Below, one piece after another: positions 14,968 through 23,420 of a stretch of DNA of 39,260 nt (the first letter of the stretch is position 1; each line of letters opens with the position of its first letter). The stretch spans positions 1 through 39,260 of the forward strand of contig JANQFY010000031.1 of NCBI GenBank assembly GCA_028277585.1. Reading direction: 5' to 3'. The notes under the pieces were generated by a model. The model worked only from the letters and a program-made list of their open reading frames with translations. It made no database searches and was not told where the DNA came from. The translations under genes and the position numbers were made by a program. This DNA is from Sedimentisphaerales bacterium. Lineage in GTDB: Bacteria; Planctomycetota; Phycisphaerae; Sedimentisphaerales; Anaerobacaceae.

Positions 14968-15302
14968 GTGACATCGGCTTGCGAGAGGCCGAATACGATG
15001 TCACGCAGGCGAGCGTTTTCCCTTGACTTTCCCCGGTGGTTTGTTTACGTATCGTTAGCCAACGGCGGTCTTGATTTGTGCGGAATCGGAGGATGCGTTC
15101 AGCCGAGGGCGGCTATTCAGGTCTATGAGACCGAATTATGCCGTGGGGAACAGTTCGGCGATGGATTTAGAGGTGATCGCACGGCTGACCCCGGTAGAAG
15201 GTGGTACAAACAGGCGTAGCGGCAACATGGGATTACCATAGACGTGTCTCCGGTAGGTGTCCCGGGCAGACGGGAGCCAACGCAGATCAGAAGGAGGACC
15301 GA
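14968..15302 (+). promoter_or_regulatory. Non-coding leader before the ROK kinase gene
   Basis: No gene is seen in this 335-base stretch. TTGACT (15023-15028) followed after 17 bases by TACGTA (15046-15051) is a weak promoter candidate; it would give a leader of about 245 bases. The leader contains short hairpins: AGCCG/CGGCT near 15101-15114, GGTCT/AGACC near 15119-15131, and CCCG/CGGG near 15260-15275. A strong AAGGAGGA ribosome site (15291-15298) ends it. I do not recognise a known riboswitch class. Confidence 0.35.
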
Positions 15303-16280
15303 ATGGGCCAGATGTTGATCGGAGTGGATTTCGGCGCCACCAACGTTAAGATCGGCTGTTTCGATTTGCAGTTGCAGTTGATCGACCACACCTCTGTCAC
15401 GACCCACGCCGACCAGGGAGCCGAAGCGGCTGTCGAACGGATTGCAGCCGCGAGCGAGCAACTCGTTCACGACGTTGGCGGATCGGCCGAGTCCATCGTC
15501 GCAGCGGGGATCGGCACTCCGGGTCCAGCGGACTACCAGAACGGCATTATCATCAACGCCGCCAATCTACCCTTTCGGAACACACCCATTCGGCAGATGC
15601 TCAGCACAAGACTGAACTGTCCCGTGGCGTTCGACAACGACGCCAACGTCGCCTGCTGGGGCGAATTCACCGCCGGGGCGGGAAAGGGCGTCAGTGATAT
15701 GATCTTCGTCACACTGGGTACCGGCGTTGGCGGGGGCATTATCTCCGGCGGGCGACTCATCCACGGGTGCGGGGGCAACAGCGCCGAAATCGGACACATC
15801 ATCATCGTTCCGGACGGTCGGCTCTGCGGCTGTGGGCAGCATGGCTGTGTGGAGGCCTACGCCTCGGCGAGTTGGACTGCCGAGCGGGCGAAGGAGGCTC
15901 TGGAGGCCGGCGAGGCTTCGAGTCTCGAGGCGCTACTGAATCGCAACGGCGGGATCACTTGTGAAGATGTCTGGCAGCATAGACAAAAGGGCGATGCGCT
16001 GGCTGAGCGGATCACCGATGAGACCGCCCGGGCGTTGGGCATGCTCTGCGTCAGTCTGTTGCACGTGCTCGAGCCGTGCAGGATTGTCTTTGCCGGCGGC
16101 ATGATCGCAGCCGGTCAGGTGCTGCTGGACCGCATTCGTCACTACTTCGATGAGCAGATCTGGACCATGAAGAAAGAGCCCCTTGAGATCGTTTTCTCTT
16201 CGCTCGGAGAAGACGCGGGCATCACAGGCGCGGCGGGGCTGGGCAGAGAATTGCTCAAGAGTTCGTCCCTGCAAGGCTGA
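15303..16280 (+). CDS. ROK-family sugar kinase (glucokinase-like)
   Basis: A 325-residue ROK protein: ATP-binding DFGATN at 9-14, catalytic base Asp113 in DNDAN, phosphate-2 loop GTGVGGG at 139-145, EIGH at 162-165 and the zinc motif CGCGQHGCVE at 175-184. EIGH plus the complete Cys set is typical of kinases acting on glucose, N-acetylglucosamine or N-acetylmannosamine. No helix-turn-helix precedes the kinase domain, so it is an enzyme rather than a NagC-type repressor. ATG 15303 is fixed by AAGGAGGA seven bases or less upstream. It converges with galE. With PIG-L and NagB domains nearby, GlcNAc is a plausible substrate, but glucose is equally possible. Confidence 0.9.
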   Translation: MGQMLIGVDFGATNVKIGCFDLQLQLIDHTSVTTHADQGAEAAVERIAAASEQLVHDVGGSAESIVAAGIGTPGPADYQNGIIINAANLPFRNTPIRQMLSTRLNCPVAFDNDANVACWGEFTAGAGKGVSDMIFVTLGTGVGGGIISGGRLIHGCGGNSAEIGHIIIVPDGRLCGCGQHGCVEAYASASWTAERAKEALEAGEASSLEALLNRNGGITCEDVWQHRQKGDALAERITDETARALGMLCVSLLHVLEPCRIVFAGGMIAAGQVLLDRIRHYFDEQIWTMKKEPLEIVFSSLGEDAGITGAAGLGRELLKSSSLQG

Positions 16281-16324
16281 TGGGCTGGTGGCCATCGTTG
16301 CCAGTATTCGGCACCGATGCTGGA

Positions 16325-17308
16325 TCAATCCGCGTACCCGTCCGGGTGGTCGCTGTGCCATTTCCAGGCGGTCTCCACCATTGTCTCCAACTCGGGCTTC
16401 TCGGGGCTCCAGCCCAAAACGGTCTTGGCCTTGGAGGCGTCCGATGTCAGAACGGCCGGATCGCCTGGTCGCCGATCCGTCTCCACCACGCTGAAATCCT
16501 TGCCCGAGACGCGTCTGACCGTTTCGATGACTTCTCTGACGGAGTAGCCCTGGCCGTTCCCGAGGTTGTACACCTGCTCAGGAGTGTCGCCCAGCTTGTT
16601 CAGCGCCAGCAGGTGCGCGCGGCACAGGTCGTCGATATGGATGTAATCGCGGACGCAAGTCCCGTCCGGCGTGTCGTAATCGCTGCCAAAGATCTTGATG
16701 TCCGCTCGCTGGCCCAGTGCGGCCTGAATGGTCAGCGGGATCAGATGTGATTCGGGACGATGGTCTTCCCCGCGAGCGCCGTTGTCACCGGCGCCACACG
16801 CATTGAAATAGCGCAACGCCGCGTAGTTCAACCGCCCCGTCTGGCCCTGATACTGGCACATCTGCTCGACCGCCCACTTGCTCTGGCCGTACGGGTTGAT
16901 CGGGGCCTTGGGCATCTCCTCCGTGATCGGAACGGTTTCGGGCATGCCGTACACTGCGGCGGTGCTGCTGAAGACGAATTTGCCGACATTCGACGCTTCC
17001 ATGGCCGAAAGCAGGTTCTGTGTGTTCGAGAGATTGTTCTGATAGTACTTCAGCGGTTCCTGCACCGACTCGCCCACTTCGATCCAGGCGGCGAAGTGCA
17101 TGACCGCTTCGATCCGCTTCGTCTTCAGGGTTTCGGTGAGCAACTCGTAGTCGGCCAGGTCGCCCTGGACGAATTCGGCGTCCTTCACGGCGGATCGGTG
17201 ACCCTTGCTGAGATTGTCGAAGACGACCGGTTCGTGCCCCTCACGGGCCAACAACGCCGTCATATTGCTGCCGATGTACCCGGCGCCCCCACAAACGAGA
17301 ATTCTCAT
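16325..17308 (-). CDS. galE: UDP-glucose 4-epimerase
   Basis: A 327-residue extended short-chain dehydrogenase. NAD-binding GGAGYIGS is at 7-14, the catalytic Ser lies in SSTAAVYG (114-121), and Tyr140 with Lys144 forms the YxxxK pair in NPYGQSKWAVE. Length and the motif FNACGA (about 165-170) are as in bacterial GalE. It interconverts UDP-glucose and UDP-galactose, or their N-acetyl forms, in the cytoplasm. It begins 24 bases after the stop codon of an upstream lipoprotein gene on the same strand and is probably transcribed from that gene's promoter. Confidence 0.93.
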   Translation of the reverse strand: MRILVCGGAGYIGSNMTALLAREGHEPVVFDNLSKGHRSAVKDAEFVQGDLADYELLTETLKTKRIEAVMHFAAWIEVGESVQEPLKYYQNNLSNTQNLLSAMEASNVGKFVFSSTAAVYGMPETVPITEEMPKAPINPYGQSKWAVEQMCQYQGQTGRLNYAALRYFNACGAGDNGARGEDHRPESHLIPLTIQAALGQRADIKIFGSDYDTPDGTCVRDYIHIDDLCRAHLLALNKLGDTPEQVYNLGNGQGYSVREVIETVRRVSGKDFSVVETDRRPGDPAVLTSDASKAKTVLGWSPEKPELETMVETAWKWHSDHPDGYAD

Positions 17309-17332
17309 AGAGCTCAGTCTTTCCTCTTGTTG

Positions 17333-17899
17333 CTAGATTTCCTGGGCGATTCGCTTGAGGATTCTGGTCGCCAGCGCCGTGTCCTCGCCCAGATCGATCC
17401 AGGCCAGGCGTTCTTTCTGGGCGGGCTCCAACTCCAAGCGCTGCAGGGTGGGCGTGCTCTTGGAGTACATTCTGTAGGCCTGCGAGACGCTCGCTACCTC
17501 GTTTTCCGGAAGGCTCAAACGCTGTACGCGAACGGCGCATGTCAGACGCACTTGCCCGGCGTGTGGTTCGAGATGAAGCTCCACCGTCCGGCGAATCGTG
17601 TGGATATTGGCCTCGGCTATCTGGGCCAACCCGACATTGTCCGATCGCCAGGCTTCGAAGAACTGAGCGCCGCTCAGCGGTTTGGTCCGGACGACTCCGC
17701 GAACGGGGTCGGCCTTTTCGATGACGAAGTGCATCTTCCGCAGGGCGGTTTCGGTTGCGTGCATGGCGCCGGCCATGTCAACATCCGAAAGGCGCAGAGA
17801 CGATTGCTCCGGTTCGACACGTTGAGATTGCGCGCATCCGGCCAGGAGCAGCAGGCCGCCCACAAGCCACACCAGGTTGTAACTTCCACGTCTAGGCAT
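17333..17899 (-). CDS. Putative lipoprotein of unknown function
   Basis: A 188-residue protein with a lipoprotein signal: basic start, hydrophobic stretch 9-20 and lipobox LLAGC with Cys22. The mature part mixes helices and strands (HFVIEKADPVRGVVRTKPLSG) and recalls small periplasmic or outer-membrane-anchored proteins. I do not recognise the family. It has its own near-consensus promoter and is followed within 24 bases by galE, so co-transcription is likely. A role in envelope or polysaccharide biology is only suggested by that pairing. Confidence 0.8.
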   Translation of the reverse strand: MPRRGSYNLVWLVGGLLLLAGCAQSQRVEPEQSSLRLSDVDMAGAMHATETALRKMHFVIEKADPVRGVVRTKPLSGAQFFEAWRSDNVGLAQIAEANIHTIRRTVELHLEPHAGQVRLTCAVRVQRLSLPENEVASVSQAYRMYSKSTPTLQRLELEPAQKERLAWIDLGEDTALATRILKRIAQEI

Positions 17900-17932
17900 A
17901 TCCGTTCACCATGATTGCTTCAAACGCGGGCG

Positions 17933-17961
17933 ATTATATGCCCATCACTCGCATACCTCAA
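17933..17961 (-). promoter_or_regulatory. Promoter of the lipoprotein-galE pair
   Basis: On the minus strand TTGAGG (17961-17956), a 17-base spacer and a perfect TATAAT (17938-17933) form a sigma70-type promoter. The predicted start near 17926 gives a leader of about 27 bases before the lipoprotein ATG. Confidence 0.75.
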
Positions 17962-18022
17962 GCATGAGCATCGCGCGTCGGCCAGAAACCTTTTCATATG
18001 TCACACTCGGGGCCGTCGGTCG

Positions 18023-19285
18023 TCAAGCCACGATGGCGCTGATGTCGATCAGGTACATCTGCCGGCCGTTGCCCGCGTGCGGCGAGTCGATGACGATGCT
18101 GCGCCCGTCGGGGCTGAAGCGCGGATGCGTGTCCACGCGCCACTCGCCCTTGTACTTGGGTGGTTGGTAGAAGTGCCCGAGCTCTGCTTTGCGCCCCGTC
18201 TTAACATGATAGAGATAAGGCGTCTGGTTGCGGTTGCGATCTGGGTAGCCGTCGTTGAGGATCCACTGATTGCCGGGCAAGTACGAGCAATGCCCGTCGC
18301 GCCTCATCACGTCGCCGCCGATTAGTTCGAAATCCCGCGTACGGTCTTTGAACAGGTAGAATCCGCGCCCGTGTGGCTTTTGGTCCGAGTAAGCGAGGAT
18401 GTGCGCCGGATCGCGCCAGATGAAATGAGAGGTCATGCCGTTGTCGTCTACAACCGCGATATCCTTGCCATCTGGGGACGCCGTGAGCATGCGCGTTCGG
18501 AAGCCCGGGCGGCCTTTTTCACCGCGCCAGCGATGCAGGAAGATGAACCGCGAGCCATCAGTGTTGAATAGCAGGTGATTGAAGTAGTGGGTCGCCTCGG
18601 ACAGGTCGCCGTGGGGATATGCAATCGCGGCAACCTCGGCGATGGAGATGATCAGTTCGGCTTCGCCCGTTTCGAGGTCCACACGCCAGATCCCGCTGTC
18701 CCTCGGGATGCGCTCCTTTCGGAACGGATCTTCGAGTCCAGCATATCCATAACCGGGTCGCATATACTGAATCCTGCGGAAATCCGCTGCTACGGCCGTT
18801 CTCCCATCCGGACTGACGCTGTAGACCGGGAAGGGCACGGTGCGCTTGCGTTGGCTCTTCACATCAAGGATGTGGCAGACGAATCGGTCGCCCTGCCGGT
18901 CGTTCCATAGGACTTCCGAACTCGAGCCGGGACGCCACTGCAGCATGCAACCCTGTTGCCAGCACCACGCCTTTGTCTGGCCCAACTCGATCCACCGGTC
19001 GCCGTCTCTAAGATCGACCATACCGATCTTGATGACGTCGTCTGGCCTGGGAGAGCGATGCTCGAAGTCCACCTCCATCCCCAGCGCGTAGCGGCCCGTT
19101 GGGTCAAACTGGAGTTTGTCGTAGTAGGCGAACCAGTGGTATCGGGGGCCCCGGGTGATGGCTCGAACTGGTGGAAGGGCATTCCCGTCGTTTCCTCGGG
19201 CCAGCGGCGCCGCTCCGAGGGCAACGGCGGTGTATTCCAGGGTTCTGCGCAGGAAGCTTCGACGCGTTGAGCTTCGATAGTGCAT
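18023..19285 (-). CDS. Tat-exported beta-propeller protein (TolB/oligogalacturonate-lyase-like)
   Basis: A 420-residue protein with a twin-arginine signal: TRRSFLRR at 7-14 followed by a hydrophobic stretch and ALA-like cleavage region near 30. The mature part holds repeated propeller blades with SPDGRTAVAAD, NTDGSRFIFLHR, SPDGKDIAVVD and SPDGRSIVIDS, each a WD/TolB-type D-G turn. YHWFAYYDKLQFDP and DGHCSYLPGNQWILNDGYPD resemble secreted propellers linked to oligogalacturonate lyase-like proteins, but the metal-binding His set cannot be confirmed by eye. The Tat signal implies folding before export. Function is unknown; glycan binding or lysis is possible. Confidence 0.75.
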   Translation of the reverse strand: MHYRSSTRRSFLRRTLEYTAVALGAAPLARGNDGNALPPVRAITRGPRYHWFAYYDKLQFDPTGRYALGMEVDFEHRSPRPDDVIKIGMVDLRDGDRWIELGQTKAWCWQQGCMLQWRPGSSSEVLWNDRQGDRFVCHILDVKSQRKRTVPFPVYSVSPDGRTAVAADFRRIQYMRPGYGYAGLEDPFRKERIPRDSGIWRVDLETGEAELIISIAEVAAIAYPHGDLSEATHYFNHLLFNTDGSRFIFLHRWRGEKGRPGFRTRMLTASPDGKDIAVVDDNGMTSHFIWRDPAHILAYSDQKPHGRGFYLFKDRTRDFELIGGDVMRRDGHCSYLPGNQWILNDGYPDRNRNQTPYLYHVKTGRKAELGHFYQPPKYKGEWRVDTHPRFSPDGRSIVIDSPHAGNGRQMYLIDISAIVA

Positions 19286-19516
19286 TGGTCTCTTCCTCTT
19301 CCCTTCTGTTGACTCGGCTGCGGGCTACGCTTCTGGATGCCGATCAAGCCCGCGATGATTTAGTATACTCACTGCAATGCCGCGCGAAAAGACCCCGTTT
19401 GCTAGTGTCGTGGGAGGTTTATGCCCACGGCCGTACAGGCGGACTAAAGGTGGTGCTGCCCGTGGGTCGATACCTCCTTGTAGGAATGGATCATCTAGGT
19501 GGAATGGGCGCTTTCA

Positions 19517-20455
19517 ATGTCTGCGACGCAGAGACAAGCAATCGTTAACGCACTCCGGGCTCTGTCGCTGGGGCCTACGGTTATCGACTTCCTGGACTAT
19601 CTCGTGGTTGAGGCGGGGCTTTCACACAACACCATCCTGGCTTATGGACGCGATTTGAGGCAATTCTGCGAATTCTGCGACGAGAACGGCGTTGACCGGA
19701 TCGAGAAGGTTGAGCCGCACTTCGTCCGCGAGTACATTCGTCAGGAGGGGCGTCGCCAGAAGTGCGAGAGTTCGGCCAAGAGAGCACTGGTGGCCATTCG
19801 CATGCTCTTACGTTTCGCCAAGTTGACAGACCTTATCGACGACGACGGTGCCGCGGTCCTGGAAATGCCCAAGACCTGGCAGAAACTGCCGGTCGTCTGC
19901 AACGAGCGACAGGTAGCCAAACTCCTGGACGCTCCCCAGCCTGAGGAGCAGTTCTATCTGCGAGACCGAGCGATGCTCGAGCTGCTCTACGCTACTGGTA
20001 TGCGGGCCAGCGAGATGGCCGACCTCAAAACATCCGATATTAACTGCGATATCGGGTATGTCAGGTGTCTTGGAAAGGGCCGGAAAGAGCGTGTCGTTCC
20101 GATGGGGCGGATGGCGATCCGGATGACGCGCGAATACCTGCTTGGCCTGCGCGCCAAACTCGCCAAGTCTGACCAGGAAACCCATTTATTACTATCCCGA
20201 ACCGGGAGACCTTTGACACGTATTGAAATATGGAGGCTTGTTAAGAAGTATGCTCTGCGTGCAGGGATGCCCCGGAATTTGACGGTCCACACGTTGCGCC
20301 ACTGCTTCGCGACACACCTGCTGAACGGCGGCGCGGATCTGAGGAGTGTGCAGGAGATGCTCGGTCATGCGGATGTCGGTACGACGCAGATCTATACGCA
20401 TGTCGATCACGAGCGTCTGAGGAACATTCACAAGCAGTTTCACCCACGGCCGTGA
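19517..20455 (+). CDS. XerC/XerD-type tyrosine recombinase
   Basis: A 312-residue site-specific recombinase with an N-terminal SAM-like core-binding domain (about 20-110) and a catalytic domain with every key residue: R163 in TGMRASE, K187 in GKGRKER, H258 and R261 in HTLRHCFATH, H284 in LGHADV and nucleophile Y293 in QIYTHV. The SAM-like N-terminus, length and close match to XerD suggest a chromosome dimer resolvase rather than a phage integrase. There is no adjacent attachment-like repeat, excisionase or cargo. ATG 19517 is used; a GTG at 19499 is an alternative. Whether it is XerC or XerD cannot be decided from one copy. Confidence 0.88.
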   Translation: MSATQRQAIVNALRALSLGPTVIDFLDYLVVEAGLSHNTILAYGRDLRQFCEFCDENGVDRIEKVEPHFVREYIRQEGRRQKCESSAKRALVAIRMLLRFAKLTDLIDDDGAAVLEMPKTWQKLPVVCNERQVAKLLDAPQPEEQFYLRDRAMLELLYATGMRASEMADLKTSDINCDIGYVRCLGKGRKERVVPMGRMAIRMTREYLLGLRAKLAKSDQETHLLLSRTGRPLTRIEIWRLVKKYALRAGMPRNLTVHTLRHCFATHLLNGGADLRSVQEMLGHADVGTTQIYTHVDHERLRNIHKQFHPRP

Positions 20456-20561
20456 CGGGCCGATTGGGAGCATGCTTGTGGGCTGGCCTGTCGAGCCGTG
20501 CTTGTTGCGGTGTTTTTGTTGTCAGATTCGTCGCAAAGGGGCGAAAATACCGGCAAGAGAA

Positions 20562-20591
20562 TTGACTTTTTGCGGCTGATAAGCCTATTAT
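20562..20591 (+). promoter_or_regulatory. Promoter of the HEAT-repeat gene
   Basis: TTGACT (20562-20567), an 18-base spacer and TATTAT (20586-20591) form a clear sigma70-type promoter, with a leader of about 34 bases before the ATG at 20632 and a GAAGG ribosome site in between. Confidence 0.75.
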
Positions 20592-20631
20592 GGCGATGTA
20601 ATCGATTAGGGGTCTTCTGAAGGTTGGTCGT

Positions 20632-22920
20632 ATGGACGCTGCACGGCGCTTTATCCTCTTGGCAATGCTGATAACGGGTGTTTTGCGACCCGTTGCAGCC
20701 AAGGAGGCGGCGTCGAAACCGGCCGATGAGAGCGCTAAGGCCCAGGTGAACAGGCAGGTCAGAGCGAACAAGACGCTGCTCCTGGAGGGCAAGGACGAGC
20801 AGACGCGTCTGGACGCAGCGACCCTCCTGCTTTTCGGGGACAATGGAGAGTCTCGCAAGGAACTCCTGGATGTCCTTGCAGATAAGGGGCATCCCGAGTC
20901 CAAAGCGGCGATCTGCAAGGCCTTGATCATCGCCAGGGCGGATCGCAGACAGGTGGCGCACGAGGAGGAACTCATCGCACCTCTTGTGTCCGTTCTCAGC
21001 ACTGAAAACGACCCCTGTCGGGCCGAACTGGCCGCGGAATCGCTTCTGATCTTCAGCTATCGGGACATTCGCGGACATCTGGAGCGTATCCTCACAGACC
21101 CCAACGCCACCGACGTTGCTCGCTCCAACGCTGTCAAGGCGCTGAAGTACCAGCCTGACGAACAGGCGATCTTCCGGTTGGTAGAGCTGGTGGGGTCGCC
21201 CAAGCCGCAGGTGGCGGCTGAATCGCGCAAAGCCCTGATGATGTTGGGCGTGACCGTCCCGGAAGACCCAAACGGGGTAGCCGCTCTGGAAAAGGCAATG
21301 CGGGAGCGGGGACCCGAGTCCTTTCTCAAGAATCCCCTGATCATGCGGAACTGGCTGGCCAGTCGTGAGAGTCGCATCGACGATCTCTCGGTTTCACTGG
21401 CGCAGTGGGAGCAGAAGTACCTCACCGCTCTGGGCAAGCTGTATGACGTACAAGCCGACGAGAAGGCCCGCAGTGCGTTCCTGGCCCAGCAACTTGACTC
21501 ACCGGAGGCAAGTGTGGAGCTGTGGGCTTTGGGGAAACTGGAGGAGTTGCGGAAGGGGACTGGGAAGGGCAAGCCCTCGCCTGAGCTCGAAAAGAACCTT
21601 CTGAAGCTCGTTGGGCATCGAGACAAGCGGGTTCGCTTGCGGACCGCGAGTCTTCTCACTCTGATGTGGGATCTGGATTCCACGAGCAAGCTTCTGACGC
21701 AGCTTGGGGTCGAGAAGGATGCAGAAGTTCGGCACGGTCTGTTTGTGGCGCTTGGGAACGCATGCTACTACGCGTCGCTGCCCACGTCTTCCGTGAAGGT
21801 CTCCGACGCGGTGAGAAAGCAGACTCTTGAACTGGCGATTCGGTTTTTGCGACAACCTCAGTCCCAGTATGCCCGCAGCGGCGCCGACGTGATCCGCAAG
21901 CTTCTGGAGCAGGACGGCCTGGACGCGGCCGAGAGCACGGCCTATTTGACGGCGCTGGCTGATCGGTATCGTCAGACGAGCCCGACGACCAATCACGGAT
22001 TGCGAGGGGAGCTTCTCAATGCTATGGCGGTGCTCTGTGCCGAGCGAAGTGTCGGACACGTTCGGGCTCAGGCGGCTCAGCTCTACGGCCCGGTCTTCGA
22101 CCAGGCGTTGACAGACGAGCTTGAGGCGGTTCGCCTGGCGGCGATCGACGGGCTGATCAATATCGATAAGGCCGCTGCAATAAAGAAGTTGCGCGGGAGT
22201 TTTCCTGGTGATCCGAGTGCGGCCATTCGCGGGAAGCTGACCGACTTGGCGGGCGAAGTGGGCCGGCCGGACGATCTGGAATGGCTGGCGAAGAAGTTGG
22301 GCACGGCAGGCGAAGGGGAGGCGGCCTGGCAAGCGATGCTTAAGGTCTTCCACCGGTCCGGGATAGATGTCACGGATGCCTGGCTGAGTCGATTCGAGCA
22401 GGCGACCGGTGCAAATGGCCTCGCCCCTGAACGAATGATCTCCCTTCTGACGTTGGCCGAACAGAAGGCGAAAGGTCAGAAGGACACGAAGAAACTCGGT
22501 GGAATCAGGACCAGGCTACTGGCGCTCTACGCAGGCGACAACAACGCGGCGAGGGCAACCGAATACCTGGCTCTCGCGGCGGCCACGATCGGCGATGGGC
22601 CTCAGAGAGATGCCGAGGTCGCCCAATTGCTCGATATTTGCCTGAAGTCCCCAGGCATCGCTGGTGAATTGGCTGCGGCCCTGTTCGGCGCATATCTCGG
22701 CGAGCGAGACCTTGCTCCAGACAGTCCGGTTGCCAAGTCGCTCAGCGGTTTCCTGCAGAAGCCGCCGCCAGGGGCAGACCCGAATGCGGTCACCAGCCGG
22801 CTTCGCCAAGTTGCGGTGAAAGATCCAGAATCGCGGCCGCAATGGGGCGAACTCCTGTTGGAATGGGAGGCGTTTGCCAAGGCCAAGAAACCCGCTGATC
22901 AGGACAAGGCGACTAACTAG
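20632..22920 (+). CDS. Secreted HEAT-repeat protein
   Basis: A 762-residue protein with a signal peptide (hydrophobic 7-22, likely cut at VAA-KE). The mature part is a long alpha solenoid. Repeats of about 35-40 residues such as SNAVKALKYQPDEQAIFRLV, AAESRKALMMLG, VRLRTASLLTLM and EAVRLAAIDGLINID carry the HEAT/PBS-type helix pairs. No catalytic domain is seen. Large secreted HEAT proteins are frequent in Planctomycetota, where they probably scaffold protein complexes in the periplasm or on the cell surface; specific partners are unknown. It has its own promoter and stands alone between xer and the tRNA-tuf block. Confidence 0.85.
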   Translation: MDAARRFILLAMLITGVLRPVAAKEAASKPADESAKAQVNRQVRANKTLLLEGKDEQTRLDAATLLLFGDNGESRKELLDVLADKGHPESKAAICKALIIARADRRQVAHEEELIAPLVSVLSTENDPCRAELAAESLLIFSYRDIRGHLERILTDPNATDVARSNAVKALKYQPDEQAIFRLVELVGSPKPQVAAESRKALMMLGVTVPEDPNGVAALEKAMRERGPESFLKNPLIMRNWLASRESRIDDLSVSLAQWEQKYLTALGKLYDVQADEKARSAFLAQQLDSPEASVELWALGKLEELRKGTGKGKPSPELEKNLLKLVGHRDKRVRLRTASLLTLMWDLDSTSKLLTQLGVEKDAEVRHGLFVALGNACYYASLPTSSVKVSDAVRKQTLELAIRFLRQPQSQYARSGADVIRKLLEQDGLDAAESTAYLTALADRYRQTSPTTNHGLRGELLNAMAVLCAERSVGHVRAQAAQLYGPVFDQALTDELEAVRLAAIDGLINIDKAAAIKKLRGSFPGDPSAAIRGKLTDLAGEVGRPDDLEWLAKKLGTAGEGEAAWQAMLKVFHRSGIDVTDAWLSRFEQATGANGLAPERMISLLTLAEQKAKGQKDTKKLGGIRTRLLALYAGDNNAARATEYLALAAATIGDGPQRDAEVAQLLDICLKSPGIAGELAAALFGAYLGERDLAPDSPVAKSLSGFLQKPPPGADPNAVTSRLRQVAVKDPESRPQWGELLLEWEAFAKAKKPADQDKATN

Positions 22921-23006
22921 AGGCGGCCCGGGACGGTTGCCGATCAGTGGCGTCGGGACAAGGCGACATCCGCACAGGTTTTTCAGGTTTTTTTGCGTTT
23001 TTGTGT

Positions 23007-23035
23007 TTGCACTCGCGGTTTCTCTCCAGTATATT
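23007..23035 (+). promoter_or_regulatory. Promoter of the tRNA-Thr / tuf / rpo block
   Basis: TTGCAC (23007-23012), a 17-base spacer and TATATT (23030-23035) form a good promoter. A second -10-like TATAAT lies at 23044-23049 without a clear -35. T-rich tracts at about 22979-23004 sit just upstream and may be an UP-type element or the end of the preceding transcript. The 276-base gap 22921-23196 holds no gene. Confidence 0.7.
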
Positions 23036-23099
23036 CATCGGTTTATAATCCAGCAAGTGCTGAAAGTACCTCCAGGTTTAGCCGTTGGCTCGGAAGGGG

Positions 23100-23113
23100 C
23101 CCTCCAAGGAGGG
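23100..23113 (+). other. CCCTCC/GGAGGG hairpin in the leader
   Basis: CCCTCC (23100-23105) and GGAGGG (23108-23113) are complementary and adjacent, forming a tight stem-loop in the leader before tRNA-Thr. The GGAGG half resembles a ribosome site held closed, yet no convincing reading frame follows. It may help tRNA processing; function is unknown. Confidence 0.35.
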
Positions 23114-23196
23114 TGTGTCTTCTGAGGAGTGTGAGGCGGCTTGGGGATGTGTTAAATGACGGCACGCAAAGCATTTAGCTGATGCCGATCGAAATT

Positions 23197-23272
<76 letters not shown>

Positions 23273-23420
23273 TGTATGTACGTCAAGTCGTGACGACTTG
23301 CGAAGGATAGAGAGTCGTCGAGTCGGCTGCGTGAAGCCGCTCGGTGAGTGTTGAGTATTGATCTTGATAACAAGCTCGGCGAATAACCGCTAACCAGGCA
23401 CATTGGAGGTTTAAGTTAAG

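Noticed and set aside
16760..17914. Open frame of 384 codons opposite galE and the lipoprotein gene
   Set aside because: It runs across two well-supported minus-strand genes and has no family-like motif.
19517..20455. Tyrosine recombinase as evidence for an integrated mobile element
   Set aside because: It is XerC/D-like in length and sequence, there is no tRNA or direct repeat at its ends, and neighbours are not phage or plasmid genes.
22902..22968. Short direct repeat GGACAAGGCGAC at the end of the HEAT gene and again about 50 bases downstream
   Set aside because: Only 12 bases and two copies; chance or a small local duplication is enough to explain it.
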